This document shows positions 1 through 9,055 of a stretch of DNA of 64,000 bases, piece after piece (within the stretch, counting starts at the first letter, position 1; every line of letters begins with the position of its first letter). The stretch comes from CAWJMF01 sp963843945 (GTDB lineage: Bacteria; Vulcanimicrobiota; Vulcanimicrobiia; Vulcanimicrobiales; Vulcanimicrobiaceae). Both the position numbers and the translations under genes were made by a program. Where the stretch lies: assembly GCA_963843945.1 (NCBI GenBank), contig CAWJMF010000002.1:620001-684000 (forward strand), given 5' to 3'. The notes below the pieces were generated by a model. That model saw only the letters and a program-made list of their open reading frames with translations, was not told where the DNA came from and did not search any database.

Positions 1-284
1 GCGGCGGCTTGCTTTAACAGCGCGGTCGTGTTGCTCTGCACCCAAACGTCCAGGCCGACGGTCTTCAGATACACCGGCCCGACGTAGGTGGCGCCCTGCA
101 GGAAGCTGCCGCCGTACACGGCGGCGCTGCTCGCGCCTGCCGGAACCGGCGCCCCGGAAGAGCCGCCCAAAGCGCTCGTGGGCGAGGCTGGGAGTGACGA
201 GTGGCCGCCGTTGCATGCAGCCAGCATGCCCGCAATGGCGACATAGGCTAGGACGCTCGTCGCACGCCGCGCGAAGTTCATCAT
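1..284 (-). CDS. Secreted lipoprotein, C-terminus beyond window edge
   Basis: The reading frame starts at ATG 284 (or the adjacent ATG 281) and runs off the left edge after about 94 residues. The N-terminus has a basic start (MMNFARR), a hydrophobic stretch and a lipobox ending LAAC, then a Gly/Ser/Pro-rich linker, so the mature protein is probably a lipid-anchored envelope protein. ATG 284 overlaps the TGA of the upstream lipoprotein gene by four bases (ATGA), so the two are translationally coupled. The visible part after the linker (about residues 60-94) contains a Tyr/Gly-rich stretch that I cannot assign to a family. Function unknown. Confidence 0.75.
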   Translation of the reverse strand, partial: MMNFARRATSVLAYVAIAGMLAACNGGHSSLPASPTSALGGSSGAPVPAGASSAAVYGGSFLQGATYVGPVYLKTVGLDVWVQSNTTALLKQAA

Positions 285-1666
285 CGATGCATTCTTTCAA
301 GGATGGCGCTCGAGAAGTGCGCGAGCAGTTTGCGTTCGCGCGCGAGTTTGGCACGCTCGACGGTCGCTATGAAGTTCGCGCGCGCGTTGGCGATGCGGAA
401 GCCGGCCGCGGCGACGCTCTGCGCGCGCGTGCGGGCCGCCGTCGACACCGCCGCCGAGGTGAGACCGAGCGTCGTCGAGACGGTCGCCGTCTCGAGCGGC
501 GTCCCGCTGATCACGATCAGCGCCGAGCCCTGTCCGCTATAGTCGTAGTAGCTGAGGACCTGGTCGCTGAGCACGACGCACGCGGCGCCGTAGGTGGGGA
601 CGACGTAGGTCGTCTGCTGCAACGTTTCGATCGTTCCGAGAATCGCATCGACGCTCCGGATACTTTGGACGACCGCGTTCCCCGTCAAGCCGTAGGTCGC
701 CGGCACGTTACAAGCGGCCGGCAGGTTCTGCGCACCGGCGTTCGTGTCGCTTTCCTTGTACAAGACGAGCGGCGTTCCGTACCAAACCGGCACGTCGATC
801 GTCGTCGAGGTGGGGACCGGCACGGGAACCGTCAGCGTGACCGGGATCATCGGCGACGGAGCCGGCCCGGGCGTACCCACCGTGATGGTCGAATTCGGCG
901 GCCCGAGCAAGGGGAGCGAATACGATCCCGAACCGTTGCTGTTCTCCACGATCGTCGCGGTCAGCGGAGCCGGCGGCGGGGTGAAAAGCGAACCGCTCGC
1001 ATAGGTCGTGGTCGCCGTATACGAGCCGTCGGCGTTCACGTTGCGCACCGAGCTTTGATTGCCGGGTGACGTCTCGTCGAGCGTCTGCGCCGCGCTGTTG
1101 GTCCAGCTTGCACCAGGCACTTCGGGCAGTTCGTCGATGACGATCGGTGCCGGCGCGCCGGCTGCGCCGTATTGCACGAGCAGCGTCTCGCCGAAATTGT
1201 CCGTCGACGAGTAGCCGTAGTCGACCAAATTCGAGCTCGCGCCCGAAGCAAGCGAGGCATAGTAGGTGTCGGTGGCGATCGTCGTCGTTTGCAGCGGCGT
1301 CGTGTCGGTTTCGTTCGTGTGGAAATCGTACAGGCCGGAAACTCCGTTGAAAGCGGCCGGAGCCGTTACCGCGACGCTCTGCGTGACGCTCGCGATCGAA
1401 CTTGCGGCCGGACTCGGCGAAGCGCCCTGATAGACGAACGACTGCGTCGTCGTGCCCGCATACGAAAACGAGTCGCCGTTGTTGAGCGGACGGTTCGGAA
1501 CGTTGACCGGACTCGGCATGGGCGACGGCGTCGGCGTCGGAACGCCGCTGGGGGTCGGCGTGGGATGCGAGGGCGTCGCATTCGAACCGCCTCCGCCGCA
1601 CGCTGCGAGCGCCAGCGCGAGCAGCGCGCTGAACATAAAAACTGCCGGCGGCCTGAATTCCGTCAT
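281..1666 (-). CDS. Secreted lipoprotein with Thr/Pro/Ser linker
   Basis: This is a 461-residue protein if it starts at ATG 1666. That start puts a clean lipoprotein signal (MTEFRPP, hydrophobic core, LAAC followed by a Gly run) at the N-terminus. An upstream in-frame TTG at 1714 would add 16 residues in front of the signal and is less likely. After the lipobox comes a low-complexity Thr-Pro-Ser linker (roughly residues 28-55), then a long Ser/Thr/Ala/Val-rich region typical of beta-rich surface proteins. The C-terminal 60 residues are Arg/Ala-rich and helical. I recognise no catalytic motif. It is coupled by an ATGA overlap to the next lipoprotein gene, and the pair may be displayed together. 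Function unknown. Confidence 0.8.
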   Translation of the reverse strand: MTEFRPPAVFMFSALLALALAACGGGGSNATPSHPTPTPSGVPTPTPSPMPSPVNVPNRPLNNGDSFSYAGTTTQSFVYQGASPSPAASSIASVTQSVAVTAPAAFNGVSGLYDFHTNETDTTPLQTTTIATDTYYASLASGASSNLVDYGYSSTDNFGETLLVQYGAAGAPAPIVIDELPEVPGASWTNSAAQTLDETSPGNQSSVRNVNADGSYTATTTYASGSLFTPPPAPLTATIVENSNGSGSYSLPLLGPPNSTITVGTPGPAPSPMIPVTLTVPVPVPTSTTIDVPVWYGTPLVLYKESDTNAGAQNLPAACNVPATYGLTGNAVVQSIRSVDAILGTIETLQQTTYVVPTYGAACVVLSDQVLSYYDYSGQGSALIVISGTPLETATVSTTLGLTSAAVSTAARTRAQSVAAAGFRIANARANFIATVERAKLARERKLLAHFSSAILERMHR

Positions 1667-1862
1667 GGGCCCTGCGATTGCGAGCGCGTCGTACGGTATC
1701 CTACATCGAATCAATTCCTGAGAGTCGAAAGTGACAAGCTTGCTCGTTCCATTGCAAGCCGGTTGCGAGCCGCAGCCGCAGCGCGCGCGGGGCGGAACCC
1801 GAGGAACCCGGCTCGAACGCGCTGCGTTGGCTTTTTAAGCCGGCCGGCTCTCGAGAGGTAGA

Positions 1863-2573
1863 TTGAAGCAGCGTCGTTCTCCGAATTTTCCTTTTCCCGT
1901 CGCCCGGCGCGCCGGGTTCGCGCTGCTGCTCGCAACGAGTCTAGCGCTCGCGGCACGCGCCGGCGCGCAGGCGCCGCCGCCGCCGCCGGTCCCCAATCCG
2001 AACGCGACTCCCTTGCCGGGCGCGCCGGCGCTCCCGACCTTGCCGCCCCTCCCGACCGCGGCGCCCAGCCCGACGCCGTCGCCCAGCCCCGCACCGCGCG
2101 GCAAGCATCAAAAGGCCGCGCCCGCCGGAACGCCGGCCGGCGCTTCACCGACGCCGACGCCGACGTCGCCCGCCTTCGCGACCCTCGACGGGACCTGGGA
2201 AGTCCAGCTCCAGTACATGGACCGGACGCTCTACTCGTACTTCGACCTCAAGCAGTCGGCCGGTGGCGAGCTGAGCGGCCGCTGGCGCCGCGACGGCAAG
2301 CTGTATCCGCTCGAGGGCAGCTACGACGGGCGCAACTTCAAGATGGTCGTGAAGGGACCCGACGGCGACTACAACCTCAGCGGTTTCGTCGAGGCGGCTT
2401 CCGACATGATCGGTCTCGTCGACGACGGCAAAGGCAAGGATCCGGTTCCGTTCACCGCCGAGCACCGCGCGGCGCAGCCGCACGGCATCCTGCGCCGCGG
2501 CGACACCGTGCCGGCAGGCCCACCGCCCGGCGGCGCGTTGCCCGGTGCCGCGCCCGGCGCCGGCCAGCCCTAA
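1863..2573 (+). CDS. Secreted protein with Pro-rich linker and beta-rich domain
   Basis: The protein has 236 residues and starts at TTG 1863, preceded by GAGAGG at five-base spacing. A signal peptide (basic start, LLLATSLALAARAGA core, cleavage after AGA-Q-A) is followed by a Pro/Ala/Thr-rich linker to about residue 95. A compact domain then begins with LDGTWEVQLQYMD and contains alternating strands and repeated Gly-Asp turns (about residues 100-200), and the tail is again Pro/Gly-rich. The domain resembles a small lipocalin-like or beta-sandwich fold. That is an impression from strand pattern, not a family match. It stands alone, upstream of the MetY operon. Function unknown. Confidence 0.8.
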   Translation: MKQRRSPNFPFPVARRAGFALLLATSLALAARAGAQAPPPPPVPNPNATPLPGAPALPTLPPLPTAAPSPTPSPSPAPRGKHQKAAPAGTPAGASPTPTPTSPAFATLDGTWEVQLQYMDRTLYSYFDLKQSAGGELSGRWRRDGKLYPLEGSYDGRNFKMVVKGPDGDYNLSGFVEAASDMIGLVDDGKGKDPVPFTAEHRAAQPHGILRRGDTVPAGPPPGGALPGAAPGAGQP

Positions 2574-2613
2574 GCGCACAGCGGCTAGCTCGGCACGCGT
2601 CGAAAGAACCCGC

Positions 2614-3918
2614 ATGGAAGACCACGAGTTCGGTTTCCGCACGCGCGCCCTGCACGCGGGCACGCCGCCGGATCCGACCACCGGCGCGCGTGCGATGCCG
2701 ATCTACCTCTCCTCGAGCTTCGTGTTCGACTCGACCGAGCATGCGGCCGAGTTGTTCGCGCTGCGCACCTACGGCAACATCTATAGCCGCATCGGAAATC
2801 CGACGGTCGCGGCATTTGAGGAACGCATGGCCAGCCTCGAGGGCGGACTCGGTGCCGTGGCAACCGCCAGCGGACTCAGCGCGCAGCTAAGCGCGGTTCT
2901 TGCGATCGCGCAGAGCGGCGATCACGTCGTCGCGGCCGCGAGTTTGTACGGCGGTACGATCACCCAGTTCACCGTGACGCTCAAGCGCATGGGGATCGAC
3001 TGCACGCTCGTGCCGGGCGACGACGTCGCGGACTTCGCGGCGGCGGTGCGTCCCAATTCGAAGCTGCTTTTCACCGAGACGATCGGCAACCCGCTCGGGA
3101 ACGTTGCCGACCTTGCGGCGCTCGCCGCGGTCGCGCACGAGGCCGGCCTCCCGCTCGTCGTCGACAACACCTTCGCGACGCCGGCGCTGTGCCGGCCGAT
3201 CGAGTGGGGCGCCGATATCGTCACGAACTCCGCGACCAAATTCATCGGCGGCCACGGCACCGTGATCGGCGGCGTCATCGTCGAGTCCGGCACCTTTGCG
3301 TGGGCAGCCGGAAAGCATCCCCTGCTTTCCGAGCCGAGTCCCGGATACCACGACATGAACTTTGCCGAGACCTTCGGCGAGTACGCGTTCTTGATGCGCG
3401 CCCGGGCCGAGGTGCTGCGCGACGTCGGCGCGTGTCTCTCGCCGATGAACGCCTGGCTCTTGTTGCAGGGACTCGAAACCTTACCGCTGCGCATGCGCGC
3501 GCACGTCGAAAACGCGCGCATCGTCGCCGAGTTTCTGCGCGCGCGCGAAGAAGTCGCCTGGGTCAACTTCGCCGAGCTCGAGGACAGCCCGTACCGCGCG
3601 CTGGCCCAGCGCTACCTTCCACTCGGCGCGGGCGCCATCTTCACCTTCGGACTGCGCGGCGGGCGCGAGGCGGGACGCGCCTTCATCGAAGCGCTCGAGC
3701 TCTGGAGCCATCTCGCCAACGTGGGCGACGCGAAGAGCCTGGTGATCCACCCGGCGAGCACGACGCATCAGCAACTCACCGATGCCGAGATGCGCGCAGC
3801 CGGCGTGACGCCCGAGATGGTGCGGCTCTCGGTGGGGCTCGAAGATCCGGCCGACTTGCTCTGGGACCTCGAGAACGGTCTGCGTGCGGCCCGCGCGGCG
3901 GCCGAGGTGCGCGCGTGA
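2614..3918 (+). CDS. O-acetylhomoserine sulfhydrylase-type PLP enzyme (MetY family)
   Basis: This is a Cys/Met-metabolism PLP enzyme of 434 residues, the usual MetY length (about 430). Family features are the N-terminal FGFRTRALHAG, the YSRIGNPT segment, and the PLP lysine in NSATKFIGGHGTVIGG. The C-terminal substrate loop NVGDAKSLVIHPASTTHQQL is typical of O-acetylhomoserine aminocarboxypropyltransferases, which make homocysteine from O-acetylhomoserine and sulfide. ATG 2614 is chosen because it places the conserved N-terminus correctly and follows a purine-rich GAAAGAA. It is the first gene of a six-gene operon in which every junction is a four-base overlap. It could instead use another sulfur donor or another activated homoserine ester. 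Confidence 0.92.
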   Translation: MEDHEFGFRTRALHAGTPPDPTTGARAMPIYLSSSFVFDSTEHAAELFALRTYGNIYSRIGNPTVAAFEERMASLEGGLGAVATASGLSAQLSAVLAIAQSGDHVVAAASLYGGTITQFTVTLKRMGIDCTLVPGDDVADFAAAVRPNSKLLFTETIGNPLGNVADLAALAAVAHEAGLPLVVDNTFATPALCRPIEWGADIVTNSATKFIGGHGTVIGGVIVESGTFAWAAGKHPLLSEPSPGYHDMNFAETFGEYAFLMRARAEVLRDVGACLSPMNAWLLLQGLETLPLRMRAHVENARIVAEFLRAREEVAWVNFAELEDSPYRALAQRYLPLGAGAIFTFGLRGGREAGRAFIEALELWSHLANVGDAKSLVIHPASTTHQQLTDAEMRAAGVTPEMVRLSVGLEDPADLLWDLENGLRAARAAAEVRA

Positions 3919-4406
3919 TCCTGCGGACGCTCGCGCAGCGCCGCGACCTATTGGCGCGTTCGCGCACGGTCGCGATGGTCGGCGCCTCGGCCACCGTCAC
4001 GCGCCCCAGCTATTTCGTCTTCTCCTACTTGCGCACGCACGGGAAGCTCGACGTCGTACCCATCAACCCGGCGCTGCGCGAGATCGACGGCGTCGCGGCC
4101 TACCCGACGCTGGCTGCCTACGCCGCCGAGCGCGGCGCACCGGATATCGTCGACGTCTTCCGCAAGCCGGCCGACGCGCCGCAAGTAACGCGCGACGCGA
4201 TCGCCGTGGGGGCGAAGGCGATCTGGTTCCAGTACGGCGTGGTCAACGACGAAGCGATCCGGCTCGCCGACGAAGCAGGACTCGACGTCGTCGTCGACCG
4301 CTGCATCAAGGTGGAATCGGCGCGCTTTGACGGCGGCCTTTCGCTCGGGGGTCACAACTCGGGCCTCATTAGCTCGCGGCGCAGCGCGCCGTCGCCGCTG
4401 CAGTGA
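3915..4406 (+). CDS. CoA-binding domain protein (YccU-like)
   Basis: This is a 163-residue single-domain protein of the CoA-binding Rossmann family. Visible features are RTVAMVGASATVTRPSYFVFSYL near the N-terminus, the PINPALREIDGVAAYPTLA strand-loop, DIVDVFRKP, and a C-terminal segment ending in DRCIKVESARF. Proteins of this type often sit beside O-acetylhomoserine sulfhydrylase genes, and that is the context here. It starts at GTG 3915, overlapping the MetY stop by four bases (GTGA), and its own stop overlaps the LuxE-like start in the same way. A role in handling CoA or persulfide chemistry near MetY is inferred from context only. Confidence 0.88.
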   Translation: MILRTLAQRRDLLARSRTVAMVGASATVTRPSYFVFSYLRTHGKLDVVPINPALREIDGVAAYPTLAAYAAERGAPDIVDVFRKPADAPQVTRDAIAVGAKAIWFQYGVVNDEAIRLADEAGLDVVVDRCIKVESARFDGGLSLGGHNSGLISSRRSAPSPLQ

Positions 4407-5495
4407 CGGCGAACGAACTGGATGCCGCCTTTCTTGCGATCGTCGCGGACTGGGCGCGCGGCGGCGCCGGCTGCAGCGAGCAGCGCTTCGACGAACTCGC
4501 GCGCGCCACGTTCGCCCATCAGATCGAGCGCAACGAGCCCTACGCCCGCTTCGCCGCGGCCCACGGTTGGGACGCGCAACGCTTGCCACAGAGCTGGCAC
4601 GAGATTCCGGCGGTCCCGTCGGCTGCGTTCAAGGATGCGACGCTGGCGACGTTCGACGTGCGCCGGGCCGAATGCGAGTTTCATACGAGCGGGACGACCG
4701 CGGCCAACGCGCGGGAAGCATTACCTCGAGCGCGCCGCGCTCTACGACGCCGCGCTGCTGGCGGGCTTCGACCGCTTCATGCTGGCGGACCGTCCCAAGC
4801 TGCGCTATCTCAACCTCGTGCCGAACCCGCGAGCGCGCAAGCACTCCTCGCTCGGCTACATGATGGGACACGTCTCGGTGCTGCGCGGTGACGGCAAGGC
4901 CGGTTATTTCCTGGAAGACCAGCGCGTCGACGTCGAGGGTTTGAGGGCGGCGTTGCAGCTCGCCGTTCAAGAGAGCCGGCCCGTCTGTTTGGCGGGAACG
5001 GCGTTCGCCTTCGTCGCCGTCCTCGACGCCTTCGAAAGCGCGGGAACCACCTTCGCGCTTCCGCCGGGCTCGCGACTGATGGAGACCGGGGGCTTCAAGG
5101 GACGCTCGCGCACGGTCGCGCGCGAGGAACTTTACGCCGGCCTGGGACGCGCCTTCGGCGTCGCGGAGTCGTCGATCGTAGCCGAGTTCGGCATGACCGA
5201 GCTCGTCAGTCAGTACTACGACGCGCCCGAATCGCGCAGCGCGCAGCCGCGCGTCAAGGTCGGACCGCCGTGGCTGCGCAGCCGCATCGTTGACGCCGAG
5301 GGACGCGAAGTCGAACCCGGCGCGACCGGCTTTCTGCAGCACCTCGATCTCGGGAACCGCTCGTCGGCGCTGGCGATCCTGACGGAGGATCGCGCCTACC
5401 GTCTGGGCGAGGGCTTCGTCTTGTTCGGCCGCAGCAACGAAGCCGCGCCGCGCGGGTGCTCGCTCGACGCCGAAGCGTTGCTCGCACGCCACTGA
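4403..5495 (+). pseudogene. LuxE-like acyl-protein synthetase, one-base frameshift
   Basis: Two adjacent frames together encode one LuxE/PaaK-type acyl-activating enzyme. The first frame starts at GTG 4403 (GTGA overlap) and carries residues up to the nucleotide-binding CEFHTSGTT motif. The second takes over at about 4710 with GKHYLERAALYDAALLAGF and continues to the stop, including LMETGGFKGRSR and EFGMTELVSQYY, both typical of LuxE. Removing one base (for example G4709) restores a continuous 363-residue protein, the normal family length. LuxE ligates fatty acids to a Cys and passes the acyl group to LuxC. The break could be a consensus error in an uncultured genome or a real inactivation. 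The rest of the operon is intact, which favours an error. Confidence 0.82.
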
Positions 5496-6718
5496 GCGCC
5501 GAACCCTTTCCGCTGCGCGCGCGCCAGATCGTCGACGCGTTGGCCGACGCCGCGGAGCGCTGGCGCAACGCCGATTATCCCCCGCGCGTGCGTGCGACCG
5601 CCGCGCTGCAAGCCCGGCTCGGTTACAGCGAACCCGTCGTCGAGTACGCCCTCGATCGATTGTTCGAAGACGTCACGCGCGCTTCGCTGTCGGCGGTTAT
5701 CCGCGACGAACTCGGTTCGCTCGAAGCGCTCGACGGCTTCGTCTCGCGACCGGGTCGCCCGGACGTTTTCTATCGCGGCGTCGCCCGTGCCGCGATCGTG
5801 TCGAGCGAGACGACGATCGGCGTCGCCATTCCGCCGCTGCTCTTCGCACTCTGCGCCAAAGCGCGCGTCGACGTGAAGGATCGTGACGACGGCCTCGTTG
5901 CCGCTTTTCTGCAAAGCGTCGCCGAAGAGCGTCCCGAACTCGCGCGCCGCGCGAGCGTTACGGCCTGGAGCGGCAGCGATGCGGCGGCAGCGGCGCTGCA
6001 CCTGGCGGAGGCCGACGCCGTGGTCGCTTTCGGCGGCGACGAAGCGCTGCGCGCGATCCGCGCGCAACTCAAGCCCGAGGCACGCTTCGAGCCGTTCGGC
6101 CCGCGCACGAGCGCCGGCTACGTCGCGCGCGAAACGCTCGCCGGCGAAGCGTCCGCCGCGCAGTGCGCGCGCGGCGCCGCGCGCGACGCGCTCCTGTACG
6201 AGGGCTCGGGCTGCCTTTCGCTGCACCTGCTGTTCGTCGAACGCGGCGGCGCCGTGGAGCCCGCGGACTTCGCGCGCCTGCTGGCTCGCGCGTTCGAGAC
6301 GCTCGCGGTCGAATTTCCGCCCGGCCGGCGCGATGCCGATCCGGCGGCGCTCGCGTTTCGACGGCGCCTCGCCTTCGCGCAAACGCAGCGCGGCGAGCCC
6401 ATTCTGCCGAGCGGTGCATTCACCGTCGCGCTCGACCCCTGGCCGAACGAGCCGCCGCCGCTCGCCGCCGGCACGCTGGCGCTGTACGGTGTCGATGCGC
6501 CGGGGGAAGCGCTCGCGTTCATCGAACGACATCGCCTCCCGCTCGAGGGCTTTGCGGCATGCCCGGCGGAGCGCGCCGACGTTCTCGACGTCGCGCTTCG
6601 GAGCGGGGCGGCGCGCATCACGCAACTCGGCCGTCTGCAGGCGCCCCCGATCGCCGGAAACCATGGAGCCAAGGAGCGGATCCTGCCCTTCGTGCAGGCG
6701 ATTTATCGCGACGGATGA
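5492..6718 (+). CDS. LuxC-like acyl-CoA / acyl-protein reductase
   Basis: This protein of about 408 residues is of the LuxC acyl-CoA reductase family, which reduces an activated fatty acyl group to an aldehyde with NADPH. The key evidence is YEGSGCLSLHLLFVE, containing the catalytic Cys of this aldehyde-dehydrogenase-related family. It is preceded by a nucleotide-binding region (AIVSSETTIGVAIPP) and an acidic ADAVVAFGGDEAL stretch. The start is uncertain: CTG 5492 overlaps the LuxE stop by four bases (CTGA), as all neighbouring junctions do, while GTG 5456 would overlap by 40 bases with no clear ribosome site. No luciferase (luxAB) gene is present, so the aldehyde is probably used by the next enzyme, an aminotransferase. 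Confidence 0.85.
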   Translation: MSAEPFPLRARQIVDALADAAERWRNADYPPRVRATAALQARLGYSEPVVEYALDRLFEDVTRASLSAVIRDELGSLEALDGFVSRPGRPDVFYRGVARAAIVSSETTIGVAIPPLLFALCAKARVDVKDRDDGLVAAFLQSVAEERPELARRASVTAWSGSDAAAAALHLAEADAVVAFGGDEALRAIRAQLKPEARFEPFGPRTSAGYVARETLAGEASAAQCARGAARDALLYEGSGCLSLHLLFVERGGAVEPADFARLLARAFETLAVEFPPGRRDADPAALAFRRRLAFAQTQRGEPILPSGAFTVALDPWPNEPPPLAAGTLALYGVDAPGEALAFIERHRLPLEGFAACPAERADVLDVALRSGAARITQLGRLQAPPIAGNHGAKERILPFVQAIYRDG

Positions 6719-8022
6719 GCGAGTTTGAAGCGATCGTCACCAAGATTCCGGGGCCGCGTTCGCGCGAGCTCGCGGCCTCGCTCGCGCGCACCGAACCGCG
6801 CGGCGTGACCTATCTTGCCGACGACTTTCCGGTGTTTTGGGAGTCGGCTTCGGGCTCGATCGTGACCGACGTCGACAAAAACCGCTACATCGACTTCACC
6901 TCGGCTTTCGGCGTTGCGCTCAGCGGACACGCCAATCCCGCGGTGGTGACGGCGATCGCGGAGCAAGCCGGCCGTCTGCCGCACGGGATGGGCGACGTAC
7001 ATCCCACCGCGGTGCGCACCCGGCTGCTCGAGAAGCTCGCCGCGCTCGCGCCGCTCGAGGGGCCGCGCACTTTTCTCTGCTCGACCGGTTCCGAAGCGAT
7101 CGAATTCGCGCTCAAGAGCGCGATGCTCGCCACCGGCGAACCGAACGTGCTCGCCTTCGGGGGCGCGTACCACGGACTGTCGTACGGTGCACTGGAAGTC
7201 GCGGGCATCCCGAAATTCCGCAAACCCTGGCTCAAACAGCTGCGCGAAACGACGACCTTCGTGCGCTATCCCGACGGACGCGAACGCGGCACGCTGGAAC
7301 GCGCGCTGGAAGGCATCGAGCGAACGCTCAAGCGCGACCGCACGATCGGCGCGATCCTCGTCGAGCCGATCCAGGGCCGGGCCGGCGTGATCTTGCCGCC
7401 CGAAGGGTTCCTGCGCGGCCTGCGCCGGATCTGCACCGAGCGCGACACGATCCTCATCCTCGATGAGATCTACACCGGCTTCGGCCGCACGGGCACGTTC
7501 TTCGCTTGCGAGCGCGAGGGCGTACGGCCCGACGTCCTGTGCGTCGGCAAAGCGCTCGGCGGCGGCTTCCCGATTTCGGCCGCGATCCTGAGCGGCGACG
7601 TCGCCGACGCCTGGGAGCCGTCGCAAGGCGAGGCGCTGCACACCTCGACGTATCTCGGAAATCCGATGGGCTGCGCCGCGGCGCTGGCCAACTTAGCGGA
7701 GATCGAGCGCCTCGCGCTGCCCGACCGCGCGCGCGAATTCGAGAGCCTGATCGCCGAACGGCTCCACGCCATCGAGCGCTACAATCCCGTCGTCATCGAC
7801 ATCCGCGGGCGCGGGATGCTCTGGGCGATGGAATTCAAGGATCCCGCCGCGGCCAACGCCTGCGTCACCAGCGCCCTGCACGGCGGCCTGCTCCTGTTGC
7901 AGTCGGGGCTGCGCGGCGAGTGCGTGACGCTCGCGCCGCCGCTCGTGATCGCGCGCGAACAGCTGCGCCGCGGCCTCGATCTCTTAACCGACGCCTTGCG
8001 CACGCGCGCGCTCGCGCTGTGA
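6715..8022 (+). CDS. Class III PLP aminotransferase
   Basis: The product is a 435-residue fold-type I aminotransferase of class III. It shows the FTSAFGVALSGHANP N-terminal segment, the cofactor-phosphate region CSTGSEAIEFALKSA, the LDEIYTGFGRTG aspartate motif, and the PLP lysine in CVGKALGGGFPIS. Class III enzymes often act on omega-amino groups or on aldehydes. Directly downstream of an acyl-CoA reductase, it could turn the LuxC aldehyde into a primary amine, which is inference from order only. Start ATG 6715 overlaps the LuxC stop (ATGA), and the gene's own stop overlaps the next start. Alternatives are an amino-sugar or glutamate-semialdehyde-type enzyme. Confidence 0.9.
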   Translation: MSEFEAIVTKIPGPRSRELAASLARTEPRGVTYLADDFPVFWESASGSIVTDVDKNRYIDFTSAFGVALSGHANPAVVTAIAEQAGRLPHGMGDVHPTAVRTRLLEKLAALAPLEGPRTFLCSTGSEAIEFALKSAMLATGEPNVLAFGGAYHGLSYGALEVAGIPKFRKPWLKQLRETTTFVRYPDGRERGTLERALEGIERTLKRDRTIGAILVEPIQGRAGVILPPEGFLRGLRRICTERDTILILDEIYTGFGRTGTFFACEREGVRPDVLCVGKALGGGFPISAAILSGDVADAWEPSQGEALHTSTYLGNPMGCAAALANLAEIERLALPDRAREFESLIAERLHAIERYNPVVIDIRGRGMLWAMEFKDPAAANACVTSALHGGLLLLQSGLRGECVTLAPPLVIAREQLRRGLDLLTDALRTRALAL

Positions 8023-9047
8023 AAGCGCTGCGCGTCGGAATCGTCGGGGCGAGCTTCGGAGGGATCGTGCACGCGCCGGCCTACGCGGCGCAAGGCCGCT
8101 TCGAGGTCGTGGCGCTGGCCTCGCCGAACCGGGCCGCCGACGTCGCGGCCGAACGCAAGATCCCGCACGCCTTCGCTTCGACGGCGGAGATGCTCGACGG
8201 CGTAGAGCTCGACGTCGTTTCGGTTGCCTCGCCGCCCTTCGATCACCGTCCCTCCGTCCTCGCCGCGCTCTCGCGCGGCAAACACGTGCTCTGCGAGAAG
8301 CCGTTCGGCCTCAGCGTCGCCGAGTGCGAAGAGATGGTCGCCGCGGCGAAGCGGGCCGGTACCGTCTGCGCGCTCGCGCACGAGTTTCGCTACGTGACCA
8401 CGCGCATCGCGCTGCACGAGCTGATCGAAAACGCCCATCTCGGACCGTTGCGCGAGATCGAGCTCGACCTGTTCGCCACGCGCCTACGCGCCGATGCGGA
8501 ACGGCCGCCCAGCTGGTGGTTCGAAAAGCGTCGCGGCGGGGGACTGGCGGGCGCGCTCGTATCGCACCTGATCGATCAAGCCAGCTGGCTGGCCGGACGC
8601 GCGCCGCTCCGTGCGACGGGATACCTGCGCACCGCGAACCCCGTGCGCAGCTACGACGGCCGGACCTTCAGGGTCGACGTCGACGACGGCGCCTTCGCGC
8701 TGCTCGACTACGGCGACGGCCTGATCGCGCGCATCGCGGCGGACGCGACCCACGCGGTCGACTCGTCGCTCGCAGCCGTCCACGGCGAGACGCTGACGGC
8801 GGTCGCGAGCGGTCCCAACATCGTCGACAGCAAGCTCTACACGGTCGATGCCGAGGAGACCGCGGAACTCGAGCTCTCCCCCGACAAGCACGCGAACCTC
8901 GCGGCGGCGCACGGGAATCTCCCCGCCTTCGTCGCGTTGCTGGACGAGTTCGCGGACGCCATCGACGGAAAGCCGGCGCACTACCCAACGTTCGACGACG
9001 GGCTCGTCACGCAACGCGTGCTCGCCGCGATCGGCTACGGCGGCTAG
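8019..9047 (+). CDS. Gfo/Idh/MocA-family NAD(P)-dependent oxidoreductase
   Basis: This 342-residue protein has an N-terminal Rossmann fold (KALRVGIVGASFGGIVHAPA) and the Gfo/Idh hallmark CEKPFGLSVAECEEM around residue 90. These are followed by the alpha/beta C-terminal domain with SWWFEKRRGGGLAGALVSHLID, matching the GGG-D-GVH-D region of the family. Members oxidise or reduce sugars, polyols and related hydroxy compounds. GTG 8019 overlaps the aminotransferase stop by four bases. As the last gene of the operon it may act on a carbohydrate or hydroxyl part of the product. The substrate cannot be read from sequence. It converges on the subtilase gene with an eight-base gap. Confidence 0.9.
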   Translation: MKALRVGIVGASFGGIVHAPAYAAQGRFEVVALASPNRAADVAAERKIPHAFASTAEMLDGVELDVVSVASPPFDHRPSVLAALSRGKHVLCEKPFGLSVAECEEMVAAAKRAGTVCALAHEFRYVTTRIALHELIENAHLGPLREIELDLFATRLRADAERPPSWWFEKRRGGGLAGALVSHLIDQASWLAGRAPLRATGYLRTANPVRSYDGRTFRVDVDDGAFALLDYGDGLIARIAADATHAVDSSLAAVHGETLTAVASGPNIVDSKLYTVDAEETAELELSPDKHANLAAAHGNLPAFVALLDEFADAIDGKPAHYPTFDDGLVTQRVLAAIGYGG

Positions 9048-9055
9048 CAGCGCTT

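Noticed and set aside
5396..6664. Long open frame on the minus strand opposite the LuxC-like gene
   Set aside because: High-GC third positions keep antisense frames open; the plus-strand protein has clear family motifs and the antisense translation has Arg/Gly/Ala-rich non-protein composition.
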